Assembly (NCBI GenBank): GCA_965214525.1
Contig: OZ243959.1
Location: 2,046,001-2,110,000, forward strand
Reading direction: 5' to 3'
Origin: Qipengyuania_B sp965214525
GTDB taxonomy: Bacteria > Pseudomonadota > Alphaproteobacteria > Sphingomonadales > Sphingomonadaceae
Length of the DNA: 64,000 nt
Position 1 is the first letter of the stretch. Each line of letters opens with the position of its first letter. Below the pieces are notes generated by a model. The model made no database searches. It saw nothing but the letters and a program-made list of their open reading frames with translations, and was not told the DNA's origin. Below are positions 45,171 to 55,143 of this stretch, one piece after another. Both the position numbers and the translations under genes were made by a program.

Positions 45171-47141
45171 GTGAACGACGAGGATGACATGGCGGTGCCC
45201 CGGGTACCAGCGGGGGCTGATGGCCTGCGCGCGGTCGATCGCCTGATCGATCGGTTCGCCGATCTGCCGCGCCCGCGCAAACGCCTGGCGGTGATGCTGG
45301 GGGATGCGATCCTGTGCGTGCTGGCAGTGTGGTTCGCGTATTTCCTGCGGCTGGGCGAATGGCGGTTCTTTTCGGACAATGTGCTCAAGCTGATCGCCGG
45401 TTCGCTGGCTTTCTGGTTTCCCGCCGCCTTCATCACCGGGGTCTACAAGGAACTGTTCCGGTATGCCGGTGGCTGGGCCATCGTCACGCTGGCGCGCGCC
45501 ACCGCGCTGATGCTGGTGCCGATGGTCACCGTATTCCTGTTCATCTTCGTTCCCGGCGTTCCACGAACCTTATCGGTGCTTCAGCCGATCATCCTGTTCC
45601 TGTTCGTCTCCATCGCGCGCATGGCGCTGCGGTATGTGCTGCTGAGCTTTCGGATGCGCGATACCCAATCTGATCAACGGCGCCAGATCCTGATCTACGG
45701 AGCTGGTGCCGCAGGCAAGCGGCTGGCGACCTCCATCCAGGAGGAGCCAGGCCTGTATCTGGTCGGCTATGTCGACGATGATCCGGGCAAGGCGGGCCAT
45801 CGGATCGACCGCAAGCCGATCATCGCAGGAGAACAATTGAAGCAGGCGATCGAACGGCACCGGATCACCGACCTCTACCTGGCCATGCCGCGCAGCGCGC
45901 GCCAGCGCCGGGCCAAGATCATCGCGGCGATTGCCGAACAGCCCGTGCAGGTGATGACATTGCCGGCCATGCGCAGGATCATCGAAGGCGAAGTCACCGT
46001 CAGCGATCTGCGCCAGGTCGAGATTACCGACCTTCTCGGCCGAGCGCCCGTGGCGCCCGATCCGGAACTGCTCGCCCGCACCATCACCGGCAAGACGGTT
46101 CTGGTCACCGGCGCGGGCGGTTCGATCGGCAGCGAGCTATGCCGGCAGGTCGGGCACTTGAAGCCGGCCAAGCTGGTCCTGCTGGAAGCGAACGAGTTCG
46201 CCCTCTATTCGATCGATCTCGAGCTGGCGCAATTACGGCGTATGGCGGGTGGGGATTTCCCTATTGTACCGGAATTGTGCAACCTGGTGGATCGCACCTC
46301 GGTCATGCGCATCATCGGGAAGCATCAACCCGACACGATCTTCCATGCCGCTGCATACAAGCATGTCCCGCTGGTGGAGGCGAACATCCTGGGCGGCGCG
46401 CGCAACAACATCATGGGCACGGTCAACGCGGTCGATGCCGCGGTCGCGGCGGGCACCCGCAATTTCGTGCTCATCAGCACGGACAAGGCCGTGCGCCCGA
46501 CCAACATCATGGGCGCGACCAAGCGCGTTTGCGAGCAATTGCTGCAAGCCCGCGCAGCCGAGTTCGAGGCGGCCGGGCAAACGATTTTCGCGATGGTGCG
46601 GTTTGGCAACGTGCTCGGTTCGTCCGGTTCGGTCGTTCCGCTGTTCGAACAGCAAATCCGCGCCGGGGGACCGATAACGCTGACCGACAAGCGCATCACC
46701 CGCTACTTCATGACCGTTCCCGAAGCGGCCGAGCTGGTCATCCAGGCGGGTGCGATGGCCAAGGGGGGCGAGGTCTACGTGCTCGACATGGGGTTTTCGC
46801 TCAAGATCATCGACCTTGCGCGCACGATGATCCGCCTGTCGGGCCTGGCCCTGCGTGACGAGAACAATCCCGACGGCGACATCGCCATCGAGGAAATCGG
46901 TCTGCGACCGGGCGAAAAGCTGTACGAGGAACTCCTCATCGGCAACAATCCGCAACGGACCCCGCACGAACGCATATTGCAGGCCCGCGAACACCATCAC
47001 GATCTGGCCAGCCTGACCGAAGCATTGCGTTCACTGCAGGTTATGCTCGACGATGGTGATACCGGCGGCGTGCGATCCCTGATCGCGCGACTGGTGCCCG
47101 AATACGAGCCTGGCGATCATCTCGACATCCGGGAAGGATAG
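45171..47141 (+). CDS. Polysaccharide biosynthesis nucleoside-diphosphate sugar 4,6-dehydratase (CapD/WbpM-like)
   Basis: A 656-residue membrane enzyme. About four N-terminal helices (residues ~45-150) are followed by a CoA-binding-like domain (LIYGAGAAGKRLATS, ~175-280). A catalytic SDR domain comes next (LVTGAGGSIGSELCRQVG, ~305), with STDKAVRPTNIMGATKR carrying the active-site Met/Lys and TDKRITRYFMTVPEA. Relatives make UDP-4-keto-6-deoxy sugars for initiating surface-glycan repeats. The start is GTG at 45171, with GAGGAA 6 bases before it. It is the first gene of the polysaccharide locus. Confidence 0.93.
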   Translation: MNDEDDMAVPRVPAGADGLRAVDRLIDRFADLPRPRKRLAVMLGDAILCVLAVWFAYFLRLGEWRFFSDNVLKLIAGSLAFWFPAAFITGVYKELFRYAGGWAIVTLARATALMLVPMVTVFLFIFVPGVPRTLSVLQPIILFLFVSIARMALRYVLLSFRMRDTQSDQRRQILIYGAGAAGKRLATSIQEEPGLYLVGYVDDDPGKAGHRIDRKPIIAGEQLKQAIERHRITDLYLAMPRSARQRRAKIIAAIAEQPVQVMTLPAMRRIIEGEVTVSDLRQVEITDLLGRAPVAPDPELLARTITGKTVLVTGAGGSIGSELCRQVGHLKPAKLVLLEANEFALYSIDLELAQLRRMAGGDFPIVPELCNLVDRTSVMRIIGKHQPDTIFHAAAYKHVPLVEANILGGARNNIMGTVNAVDAAVAAGTRNFVLISTDKAVRPTNIMGATKRVCEQLLQARAAEFEAAGQTIFAMVRFGNVLGSSGSVVPLFEQQIRAGGPITLTDKRITRYFMTVPEAAELVIQAGAMAKGGEVYVLDMGFSLKIIDLARTMIRLSGLALRDENNPDGDIAIEEIGLRPGEKLYEELLIGNNPQRTPHERILQAREHHHDLASLTEALRSLQVMLDDGDTGGVRSLIARLVPEYEPGDHLDIREG

Positions 47142-47231
47142 GCGCTTTATTGATCGGCCAATACTGCTAAGGCAGGGGTTCGGGGTTCGAAGGGCTGCGG
47201 GCTATGTCCGGCTTGGTTAAGGAGTGAGGCG

Positions 47232-47945
47232 GTGACAATGCGGTATATCGTGCTGGCTCTGCTGAGCGCAGGGATGCTGGCGGGCTGCCTTAAGGATCCG
47301 CCCCCGCTGCGAACCACCGAAGCGGTAACGGTGGTCGAATCCAACGTGCTGCCGCCGCCCGCCGAAGGTCGTGGCGAAGCGCGGTTGGGGCCGCTCGACA
47401 AGGTGCGTATAGACGTGTTCGGGGTCGAGGAACTCACGCGCGAAATTCAGGTCGATGCCAGTGGCCGGCTGTCCTTCCCGCTGGTGGGATCGATCGACGT
47501 GAGCGGGCTGACCCCGGCGCAGGTAGAAACCATCGTGGAAGACCGTTTGAGCCAGGGTTACCTCAAGCAACCCGAAGTCACCGTGAACCTGCTCGAAAGT
47601 GAAAGCCAGACGGTCGCGGTGGAAGGGGAAGTGGAACAGCCAGGCATCTATCCTGCCGCCGGGCGCCTCAGCCTGTTGCGGGTGCTGGCGCTGGCCGGTG
47701 GCGCCACGCAATATGCCCAGGACGAACAGATCGTGATATTCCGCGAGATCGACGGATCGCGCTATGCCGGGGTGTACGACCTTTCCGCCATGCGGCGCGG
47801 GCAGATGGCTGATCCGGCGGTTTACGCCAACGATACGATCGTGGTCGGGGATTCGCCGCGCCGCCGGGCGATCGATCGGGCCATCACCCTGTCGCCCGCC
47901 TTTACCTCGCCGCTGATATTCCTGCTGACGCGCACGTCTTCCTAG
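47232..47945 (+). CDS. Polysaccharide export lipoprotein (Wza-like)
   Basis: A 237-residue outer-membrane export protein. The signal peptide ends in a lipobox (MLAGC, Cys 19), followed by the Poly_export domain LGPLDKVRIDVFGVEELTRE and a SLBB-like part, VAVEGEVEQPGIYPAAGRLSL. It would form the outer-membrane exit pore for the polymer. The GTG at 47232 is chosen over the ATG two codons later because AAGGAG ends 7 bases before it. It is 90 bases after the CapD-like gene. Confidence 0.9.
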   Translation: MTMRYIVLALLSAGMLAGCLKDPPPLRTTEAVTVVESNVLPPPAEGRGEARLGPLDKVRIDVFGVEELTREIQVDASGRLSFPLVGSIDVSGLTPAQVETIVEDRLSQGYLKQPEVTVNLLESESQTVAVEGEVEQPGIYPAAGRLSLLRVLALAGGATQYAQDEQIVIFREIDGSRYAGVYDLSAMRRGQMADPAVYANDTIVVGDSPRRRAIDRAITLSPAFTSPLIFLLTRTSS

Positions 47946-47976
47946 CCAATCGCTTCAATTACGAGATTTTGCTTCG

Positions 47977-50157
47977 ATGGTTCAGATGCCCATGGCCGTA
48001 ACCGCCGATCCCCGGCACAAGGGGGTCGCGCAAACGCCGATATTGCTGAAATATTGGCAGGTCCTGATGCGCCATCGCTGGCTGGTGCTGGGCGTTATCG
48101 CGGCCGCCATGATCGTTGGCGTGGTGGTGACGCTGTTGCAGGATCCGCTCTATTCCGCGCAGACCCGGATCGAAGTGCGCCGGGGGCAGGATAATGTTAC
48201 CGATGTCGAAAGCGTAACGCCGCAGAACAGCGATCAGGATCTCGAATTCTACCAGACGCAATACGCCTTGCTGGAAGCAAGATCGCTGGCCAGCCGGGTG
48301 TCGCGTCAGCTCAACCTGGCGCAGGACGACACGTTCTTCGAGCTCTTCGATATCCCGCTGGACGAGGATGGCGCCGGCCTTGCCGACCGGCCCACCCGCC
48401 TGTCGCGCGACGCGCTGGCAGAGCGGCAGACCAAAGCGGTCAACACGCTGCTCGACCATGTCGCCGTGTCTCCGATCCGCGGATCGGCGCTGGTGGACCT
48501 GCAATTTACATCGCCCGATCCCGCCCTTTCCGCGAGGATCGCCAATACCTGGGCCGAAAGCTACATCCAGGCCAATCTCGATCGTCGTTATTCCTCGACC
48601 CAAGGCGCGCGCGAGTTCCTGGAGGAGCGGCTCGCCGAACTGCGCGACCGGTTGGAGGAATCGGAGCGGCAACTGGTCACCTATGCTGCCGATAGCGGCA
48701 TCGTCACCCTGTCGAGCGAGCAGATGGCGGATGGCCGCACGCGCGCCAATCGAACGCTGACGATTGCCGATATCGAAGCGCTGAACACCGAACTCGCTTC
48801 GGCAACGGCGGACCGGGTGAACGCCCAAAGCCGGCTGCGGCGCGGCATCGACGAGACTCTGGTCAACAACGATACGCTGAGCGCCCTCCGTACCCAACGC
48901 GCGGAAGTGAGCGCCCAGTATTCCAAGATGAGCTCACAATTCGGCAATGCCTATCCGCCGCTGCAGGCGGTCGGTGCGGAATTGCGCGAGATCGATCAGG
49001 AGATCGCGGCGCAGGAACGCCGCATTCGCGAGGCCGCCCGAACGAGGGTCGAACAGGCGGCACAGCGGGAAGGCCAGCTGCAATCGCGGATAAACCGGCT
49101 GAAGGGCGATTTCATCGGCGAGCAGCGCAATTCGATCCAGTACAATATCTACCAGCGCGAAGTAGACACCAACCGGCAATTGTATGACGGGCTGCTGCAG
49201 CGGTTCAAGGAGATCGGCGTGGCCGGGGTGGGCACCAACAACGTCTCGATCATCGATGCAGCCGAGGTGCCCGAGGTGCCATCCAGCCCCAGCCTGCCGC
49301 TCAATCTGCTGGTCTCGCTTATCGCCGGGATGGCGCTGGCGGGCGGTCTGGTCTTCACTCTGGAACAGATCGACCAGTCGCTGCAGGATCCTGCCGATGT
49401 CGGCGATCTCGATCTGTCTCTGCTGGGCGTCATTCCGGAGGTGGAACGCGCGGAGGTTCTGACCGAGTTGAAGGATCGCAAATCGATGCTGGGAGAGGCT
49501 TATCTGGCGGCCCAGACGAACCTGTCGTTCCTGACCGACCAGGGCCTGCCCCGTTCCATCATGCTGACAAGCACGCGGCCCGGAGAGGGCAAGAGCACCT
49601 CGGCACTGGCCTTGGCGGTGATGCTCAGCCGGGTGGGCAAGCGGGTGGTGCTGGTCGATGCCGATATCCGCTCGCCATCGATCGGCGGTTTCCTGGCGCT
49701 GGACAACGAGCAAGGTCTGTCCAACTTCCTGTCGGGCCACGACGACCTGGCCAGCCTCATTCGCGCCAGTTCGGAACGCGGCCTGGATGTCATCACCACC
49801 GGTCCCCCGCCGCCCAATGCCGCGGAATTGCTGTCCAGCCAACGGTTCGCCGAACTGGTGACCAAGCTGGAAGGCATGTACGATGCGGTGGTGATCGATG
49901 CGCCGCCGGTTCTCGGCCTGGCCGACGTTCCGCTCATCAGCAGGACTGTGGACGGGGTGATCTACACGATCGAGGCCAACGGGGTTAAGATGCGCGGCAT
50001 CGAGGCTGCGCTCGACCGGCTGCGGATCGCGCAGGCGAACATCTTCGGTGCGCTCGTGACGAAATACCATGCGCGCGAAAGCAGCGGATACGGCTATGGT
50101 TATGGCTACGCTTATGGCTACGGCTATGGCGAGGGTCGCAAGGCAGGCAAGGGTTAA
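47977..50157 (+). CDS. Polysaccharide co-polymerase/tyrosine autokinase (Wzc/ExoP-like)
   Basis: A 726-residue inner-membrane protein controlling chain length and export. A Wzz domain spans two transmembrane helices (residues ~38-58 and ~443-463) around long periplasmic coiled coils. The cytosolic BY-kinase has Walker A TRPGEGKST, Walker A' VVLVDADIRSP and Walker B VVIDAPPVLG. The C-terminus carries a tyrosine cluster GYGYGYGYAYGYGYG, the expected autophosphorylation site. No separate phosphatase gene is present in the window. It follows the Wza-like gene. Confidence 0.94.
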   Translation: MVQMPMAVTADPRHKGVAQTPILLKYWQVLMRHRWLVLGVIAAAMIVGVVVTLLQDPLYSAQTRIEVRRGQDNVTDVESVTPQNSDQDLEFYQTQYALLEARSLASRVSRQLNLAQDDTFFELFDIPLDEDGAGLADRPTRLSRDALAERQTKAVNTLLDHVAVSPIRGSALVDLQFTSPDPALSARIANTWAESYIQANLDRRYSSTQGAREFLEERLAELRDRLEESERQLVTYAADSGIVTLSSEQMADGRTRANRTLTIADIEALNTELASATADRVNAQSRLRRGIDETLVNNDTLSALRTQRAEVSAQYSKMSSQFGNAYPPLQAVGAELREIDQEIAAQERRIREAARTRVEQAAQREGQLQSRINRLKGDFIGEQRNSIQYNIYQREVDTNRQLYDGLLQRFKEIGVAGVGTNNVSIIDAAEVPEVPSSPSLPLNLLVSLIAGMALAGGLVFTLEQIDQSLQDPADVGDLDLSLLGVIPEVERAEVLTELKDRKSMLGEAYLAAQTNLSFLTDQGLPRSIMLTSTRPGEGKSTSALALAVMLSRVGKRVVLVDADIRSPSIGGFLALDNEQGLSNFLSGHDDLASLIRASSERGLDVITTGPPPPNAAELLSSQRFAELVTKLEGMYDAVVIDAPPVLGLADVPLISRTVDGVIYTIEANGVKMRGIEAALDRLRIAQANIFGALVTKYHARESSGYGYGYGYAYGYGYGEGRKAGKG

Positions 50158-50178
50158 GCCCCGCAGGACGGGGTCAGG

Positions 50179-51393
50179 GTGCTCCGCCGGTCGCGGGGCA
50201 AAGCCTGGGGAAGCGCATTCGTGATCCGCACCATTCTCATCGGTATCGCCGCCGCTGTGGCCGCCATCGCCAGCCTGGCTGCCACGGCGTCGCAAGCGGT
50301 CGCGAAGCGCGACCCGCAGGTCGCCCTGACCCTTTGGCCGGCCAATGGCGATGCTGCGATGCGGCTGGCTGCACAGGAGATGCGGGCGGCTCGGCTCGCC
50401 CGGATGGCAAATGGCAGCGGCGCGGTGGCTTATGCGGTCCGCAGCCCGCGAGCCGAACAACTCGCGCGGCGATCCTTGCGTCACCGCGCCCTGAACCCCG
50501 AGGCGCTGGAGATCCTGTCCCTTTCGCAAACCCTGGACGACGATCGCCGCCTGGCGATTCTACGTGCGGCAAACCGGCTGAGCCGGCGCGAACTGATCAC
50601 GCAATTGTTCATCATCGATTACTGGGCACGCGCAGGCGATAGTCGCCGTGCGCTCGACAATTACGATGCATTGCTGCGGCGGCGTACTCCGGCCCGCGAT
50701 CTGGCGGGCCGGATGCTGGCGCAAGGGGTCGCCGATCCGTCCTTGCGGCAGGATATCGTCGGCCTGCTGCGCCAATCACCCCCATGGGCCAGTCTGCTTT
50801 ACTACCACTTGGCGCGCGAACCCGGTAATGCCGCCGGTTTCGTCCAGCTGCATCGCCTGCTGCAGGGCGAGGGCCTGATTCCGCTAGAAAGCAGTGAGGA
50901 ATTCGCGAGGCGCCTGCTCGGACGGAACGACGTCGAACAAGCTGTCGCAATCTCCGGATTGGCGGCTGGAATGACATTCGCGCCGCAAGCAGGCTTGCGC
51001 GATACCACGTTCGATGTCGAGCCGGCATTCCCCGGTAATTGGACGGTCGTCGACCCGACCGACACGTCGCTATTCCCGTTGGCCGGCGGGGGCGCGATCC
51101 TCGATCAGGCGCGAAACCAGGCGGGCACGGTGGCCTATCGATTGGTCGCCTTGACGCCGGGCCGGTACACGACCTCGCTGACCATGAACCCTGCGAGCGC
51201 CCGGGCGCTGGCAACAGACAAGCATCCGCAAGCGCGATTGACCTGCGCCGGCGCTCCGCTGACCGACGAAGGAGAGCCTGTGTTGCAGATCGGCGCGGAC
51301 TGCCCGTATCAGCGGCTCGCGATCTATCTGCCGAAAAGCAGCGCGCTCGATACGGAGATTGAATTTACCGCCATCACGGCCGAACGGCAATGA
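50179..51393 (+). CDS. Exported hypothetical protein of the polysaccharide locus
   Basis: A 404-residue protein with an N-terminal hydrophobic segment (IRTILIGIAAAVAAIASLAA, residues ~16-36), a helical TPR-like middle (RRSLRHRALNPEALEILSL, ALDNYDALLRRRTP), and a C-terminal beta-rich region (~280-400). No enzyme motif is seen. The start is GTG at 50179, 22 bases after the Wzc-like gene. Its TGA overlaps the next ATG (ATGA). The position suggests a periplasmic assembly or scaffold role, which is inference. Confidence 0.7.
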   Translation: MLRRSRGKAWGSAFVIRTILIGIAAAVAAIASLAATASQAVAKRDPQVALTLWPANGDAAMRLAAQEMRAARLARMANGSGAVAYAVRSPRAEQLARRSLRHRALNPEALEILSLSQTLDDDRRLAILRAANRLSRRELITQLFIIDYWARAGDSRRALDNYDALLRRRTPARDLAGRMLAQGVADPSLRQDIVGLLRQSPPWASLLYYHLAREPGNAAGFVQLHRLLQGEGLIPLESSEEFARRLLGRNDVEQAVAISGLAAGMTFAPQAGLRDTTFDVEPAFPGNWTVVDPTDTSLFPLAGGGAILDQARNQAGTVAYRLVALTPGRYTTSLTMNPASARALATDKHPQARLTCAGAPLTDEGEPVLQIGADCPYQRLAIYLPKSSALDTEIEFTAITAERQ

Positions 51394-52784
51394 AGCAGCG
51401 ATCTTCCCGGCATGGCCGAAACCTTGCGCTTGCCCGGTACGCGCCGGCGATCGGCATCATCGCCATGCTGATCGCCTTCATGATCCTTGGAGGCAGTTCG
51501 CGGCCCACCGTGACATCGCTCCTCGTGATCCGTCCCCTCGCCGCCGCTCTGTTCGTCTGGACCCTTGCCCAAAGCATCATCCGGCGCACGCTGTTCGCGA
51601 ACCTGCCGGCATTGATCCTCCTGGCCTGGACCGGGTGGATGGCGATCCAGCTCGTTCCCTTGCCCCCCAATATCTGGTCCGCCTTGCCCGGCCGCGCGCC
51701 AATCGTTGCGTCGTTCGCGGTGGCCGGCGTTCCCCTGGGTTGGCAACCGTTGTCCGTCCGCCCGATGTCCACGTTGAACGCGCTGCTGGCCATGCTGGTG
51801 CCGTTGTCCGTCGTGCTGCTGCTGCGCCTTGGGGGCCGGGAGCGGCTGACGCTGGCCATCTACGCCGTCCTGGGTTTTGGGGCGCTAACCATGCTGCTGG
51901 CGATCCTGCAGGTCGTGGGCGGTGCCAATGCGGCCCTCTATCCGTTCGGCTTGCCCCGTGAACCGGCGCCAGTGGGGCTGTTCGCCAATCGCAACCACCA
52001 GGCCGCCGTGCTTGCCGCGATCATCCCGATGATGTTGGCGGCGGCGCAAGCTGCGCGGATGACGGATTCCCGCTTTCCCTATCGCTGGCTGGGCATCCTG
52101 GCAGCGTTCGTCGCCGTGATCGTAGTAGTGATGACCGGCTCGCGGCTTGGCACGCTGCTGGCGCTCGGCGCGCTCGCGATCGGGGCTTTCCTGACCAACC
52201 GCAGCGATCGTCCGCTCGATCCGCGCCGCGCGAATGCCGGGCAATTGTTCGTCCATCGCCACCGGGTTATTTTGCCGCTGGTGCTGCTGGCACTGGTTGC
52301 GGTCATCTTCTGGTTCGCTTCCGGTTATGCTTTCGAACGCATCGCGAGCAAGGACAATTTCGGCGATCTGCGGTTCTCGATCCTTCCCACGAACTGGCAG
52401 ATGGCAAAGGACGCCTTCCCCTTCGGCTGGGGGTTCGGCACCTTTCCCGATGTCTACATGATGTACGAGGAAACCGGCCTGATGGTCGAATTCTACATCA
52501 ACCGCGCGCATAACGATTGGCTGGAGATCCTGATCGAAGGCGGGCTCGTCAGCGGATTGCTGGCCGCGACGCTGCTGGTCATGGGGGTGGTGCGCGCGTT
52601 CCGCTTGCGTGGTACGATCGTCGCGTCGGTCACGCGGTGGGATTACCTGCGCGGCGGCGCCCTCATCGGACTGATCGTGCTGCTGGGAGCCAGCCTTACC
52701 GACTATCCCCTGCGCACTCCGGCCACCGCGACGCTGTTCGCCATTTACCTCGCGATATTCTTCGCGCCCCAGGCAGATCGGTGA
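51390..52784 (+). CDS. O-antigen ligase/polymerase family protein (Wzy-like), first of two
   Basis: A 464-residue protein with about twelve hydrophobic segments. The O-antigen ligase (Wzy_C) region has GLFANRNHQAAVLAAIIPMM, MTGSRLGTLLALGALAIGAF and a large periplasmic loop with NRAHNDWLEILIEGGLVSG. The H-N-D-W-L-E pattern is the usual catalytic-loop signature. It would polymerise or ligate repeat units in the periplasm. It overlaps both neighbours (ATGA before, GTGA after). Confidence 0.88.
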   Translation: MKQRSSRHGRNLALARYAPAIGIIAMLIAFMILGGSSRPTVTSLLVIRPLAAALFVWTLAQSIIRRTLFANLPALILLAWTGWMAIQLVPLPPNIWSALPGRAPIVASFAVAGVPLGWQPLSVRPMSTLNALLAMLVPLSVVLLLRLGGRERLTLAIYAVLGFGALTMLLAILQVVGGANAALYPFGLPREPAPVGLFANRNHQAAVLAAIIPMMLAAAQAARMTDSRFPYRWLGILAAFVAVIVVVMTGSRLGTLLALGALAIGAFLTNRSDRPLDPRRANAGQLFVHRHRVILPLVLLALVAVIFWFASGYAFERIASKDNFGDLRFSILPTNWQMAKDAFPFGWGFGTFPDVYMMYEETGLMVEFYINRAHNDWLEILIEGGLVSGLLAATLLVMGVVRAFRLRGTIVASVTRWDYLRGGALIGLIVLLGASLTDYPLRTPATATLFAIYLAIFFAPQADR

Positions 52785-53926
52785 TCGCCCTTCCGCTCTT
52801 CGCGGCGTTCCTGAGTCCGCCCTATTACTCGTTCGCCATGCTGGCCCTGGCCGGCATATTCGTCCTGCACAGCGGGTTCGCGCGGCAGGACCAAATTGCG
52901 CCGAACATCCTGACGATCATCGCCGTGTGGTTCGCCTTTGCCGCCCTTGCGGTGCTGGGGCCTACCTTTGTCAGTGCCTATGCGACCCGCAACGTTGATT
53001 CCTTCAAATTCTTCATCGCCGGGTTCTCGTTTCTCGTGGGGGCATTATTGGGAAGGGACGAGAAAGGCTTTACCATCGCGTTCCCGGCGTTTCTTGCCGC
53101 CATGTGCCTCGTTTACGCTACCGGCGCGCCGACCAACGATCTGGGGCAGGACCGGACTTTCTATCCACCCGATCCCAATCATTCCGCGGCGATGCTATCC
53201 CTGTCGCTTCCCTTTATCCTGTTCAAGTTCCGCGGATGGCGCAGGCTTGCCATCATCGGCCTGATGATGGTTTTCGCCTATCTCGTGGCTTCGCGCGCCT
53301 TGCTGGCATTGTCGGTCGTGACGCTGGCAGCAGCGCCCGAATTCATCCGAAACCGGAAATGGGTCATGCTTCTGGCGATCCCGGCGGCTCTGGCGATCCT
53401 GCTGTTTCAGGGATTCAGCCTCAACAACTTTTCCGACCAGTTGCGCTTGCAAATTCTTCAGATATCGTACGATTTCGGCATCACGCGCGGGTTCTACGCC
53501 TTCAATCTGGGCGAGACGTACTTCACCAACTTTCTCAATATAAACCCGATCTACCGGCAGCTGGAAATTCAGCACGCGCATAACATCCTGCTGCAGATCT
53601 GGGTTGCTTATGGTTTGGTTCCGTTGGGCGTGTTCGTCGCGTGGCTCGCATTGTTGGCCCGGCACGCATGGCAATCGCGCTATGGGCTGTTCGCCCTGCA
53701 ACTGGCGATCTTAATGATGTTTGGCATGATCGAATCCGTCATTACGGATATCCGCTCGTTCGGAACCATTACCCTGCTGCTGGGCGTGGGATATGCGCAG
53801 GCGGGCAGCGCGTTGGCCGCCAGGCAAGCGAAGGCTGCGGCAGGCCGGTCCGGCACGGCGCCAGCAGTCGGGGCAACGCCACAAGACGCGCCGCGCGGCC
53901 GCAGGGTGACAGCGCCCCGTCGGTAG
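52781..53926 (+). CDS. O-antigen ligase/polymerase family protein (Wzy-like), second of two
   Basis: A 381-residue multipass protein distinct in sequence from the gene just before it. FYPPDPNHSAAMLSLSLPF and LVASRALLALSVV are in the first half. A periplasmic loop with EIQHAHNILLQIWVAYGLVP carries the H-x-H-N motif of ligases and polymerases. The start is GTG at 52781, overlapping the previous TGA. The C-terminal tail is basic and rich in Ala and Gly. Two different Wzy-type proteins in a row suggest two polymerisation or transfer steps. Confidence 0.82.
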   Translation: MIALPLFAAFLSPPYYSFAMLALAGIFVLHSGFARQDQIAPNILTIIAVWFAFAALAVLGPTFVSAYATRNVDSFKFFIAGFSFLVGALLGRDEKGFTIAFPAFLAAMCLVYATGAPTNDLGQDRTFYPPDPNHSAAMLSLSLPFILFKFRGWRRLAIIGLMMVFAYLVASRALLALSVVTLAAAPEFIRNRKWVMLLAIPAALAILLFQGFSLNNFSDQLRLQILQISYDFGITRGFYAFNLGETYFTNFLNINPIYRQLEIQHAHNILLQIWVAYGLVPLGVFVAWLALLARHAWQSRYGLFALQLAILMMFGMIESVITDIRSFGTITLLLGVGYAQAGSALAARQAKAAAGRSGTAPAVGATPQDAPRGRRVTAPRR

Positions 53927-53985
53927 CGAACCGCGCGGGGACGCTCCATCGAGCGCGGAGAAGAGACACGTGGCCGCCGGGCCTG

Positions 53986-55143
53986 CTATCTGCGCAGTTC
54001 GTCGACCGCTGCGAGGATACGGGGGACAGCATCTGCCGGGATGCCGTGATCGGGAGGGGGGCGTCCGATGGCATGGGTGATCGCACCTTCGACACCGGTT
54101 ATATCGGCAACGGGGATGCTGAGGCCGGCAAGGTGAAAGGGTGCCCGCCCCGCCATGTCCGAGCCGACCGGCTGGACAACCGGAATACCCATGATAGCCG
54201 CTTCGATCCCGACCGTGGAGCCGTGGGTTATTACGACATCGGCGTGGGCCAAATCTTCCATGACGCTGGTATCGCGCGGCGAATGGCGTAGCGGCGGATG
54301 CGCCCAGTCCGTTTGCGTTTCGTTGGGATAGAAGCGCACGCGCACCTCCCAGTCGCTGCGAATGGTGGCGATGCGTATCAACTCCGCCCGCATCTGTTCG
54401 CGGTGCAGCCGGTCCGCATCGGACAGTTCCTGCGACACGAACAGCACGCGCGCCCTGGCACCTTCGTCGCGCGGCGCCCGCTTGGCGCCAAACAAAGCGT
54501 TGAATGCAGGATTGCCGGTAATGGCGATGGCATGGGCCGGTTGTCCGCCAGCAATCAGCCGCTGCGCCACGTAGTCATTGATCACGCAGAAGCGGTCGGC
54601 ATAGCCGTGTTCGAACAACCAGGGTTCGGTAGAAGGCGCAAACAGGTCGACGATGACCACCCTTTTGTCCCCACGCACCCGCGCCTCGTGCATGATTGCC
54701 CGTTCCGCACGCGGCGCGTTGGTCACCAGCACCAGATCGGCCTGGGCCCGATCGAGGAACCGGCGGGCCAGCAATTGGTGGTCAAAGGCTTTGCGACCTT
54801 CCGCCCGGTACATTCGCTCCCCTTGCGCCTCGCCATGCCGGTCGATCAGGTCGTGATACCCAAGCCCGAGATAGGCGGCGGTATCGCGGGCATCGACTTT
54901 GGCGTTGGCAGGAACAGCCGCGGCCAGGCGCGCGCCTGTTTCGCGTATCGCGTGATCGCCCGCGCGATCCAGCAGATCCGCTGCCGTAAGGTGGTCGATA
55001 CCCGCCTGGCGCAGGTCGTGCGCCGCCGTGGTCAGACCCAGCATGCACACCGCATCGCCGCGAGCGCGCAAGGCCTCCACCACCGGCATCACCGCCCGGA
55101 CGTGCCCGCCTCCATACGCGGCGCACGCGATCCGCCTAGCCAT
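53986..55143 (-). CDS. GT-B fold glycosyltransferase-like protein
   Basis: A 385-residue protein with an N-terminal Rossmann start (IACAAYGGGHVRAVMPVVEAL, MurG-like GGGH) and a C-terminal donor-binding segment (DVVITHGSTVGIEAAIMGIP). ITGNPAFNALFG recalls UDP-GlcNAc 2-epimerase and capsule transferase folds. The donor is unknown. Its ATG overlaps the end of asnB by 8 bases, so it ends the HpcH - sugar transferase - asnB - GT operon. Confidence 0.75.
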   Translation of the reverse strand: MARRIACAAYGGGHVRAVMPVVEALRARGDAVCMLGLTTAAHDLRQAGIDHLTAADLLDRAGDHAIRETGARLAAAVPANAKVDARDTAAYLGLGYHDLIDRHGEAQGERMYRAEGRKAFDHQLLARRFLDRAQADLVLVTNAPRAERAIMHEARVRGDKRVVIVDLFAPSTEPWLFEHGYADRFCVINDYVAQRLIAGGQPAHAIAITGNPAFNALFGAKRAPRDEGARARVLFVSQELSDADRLHREQMRAELIRIATIRSDWEVRVRFYPNETQTDWAHPPLRHSPRDTSVMEDLAHADVVITHGSTVGIEAAIMGIPVVQPVGSDMAGRAPFHLAGLSIPVADITGVEGAITHAIGRPPPDHGIPADAVPRILAAVDELRR

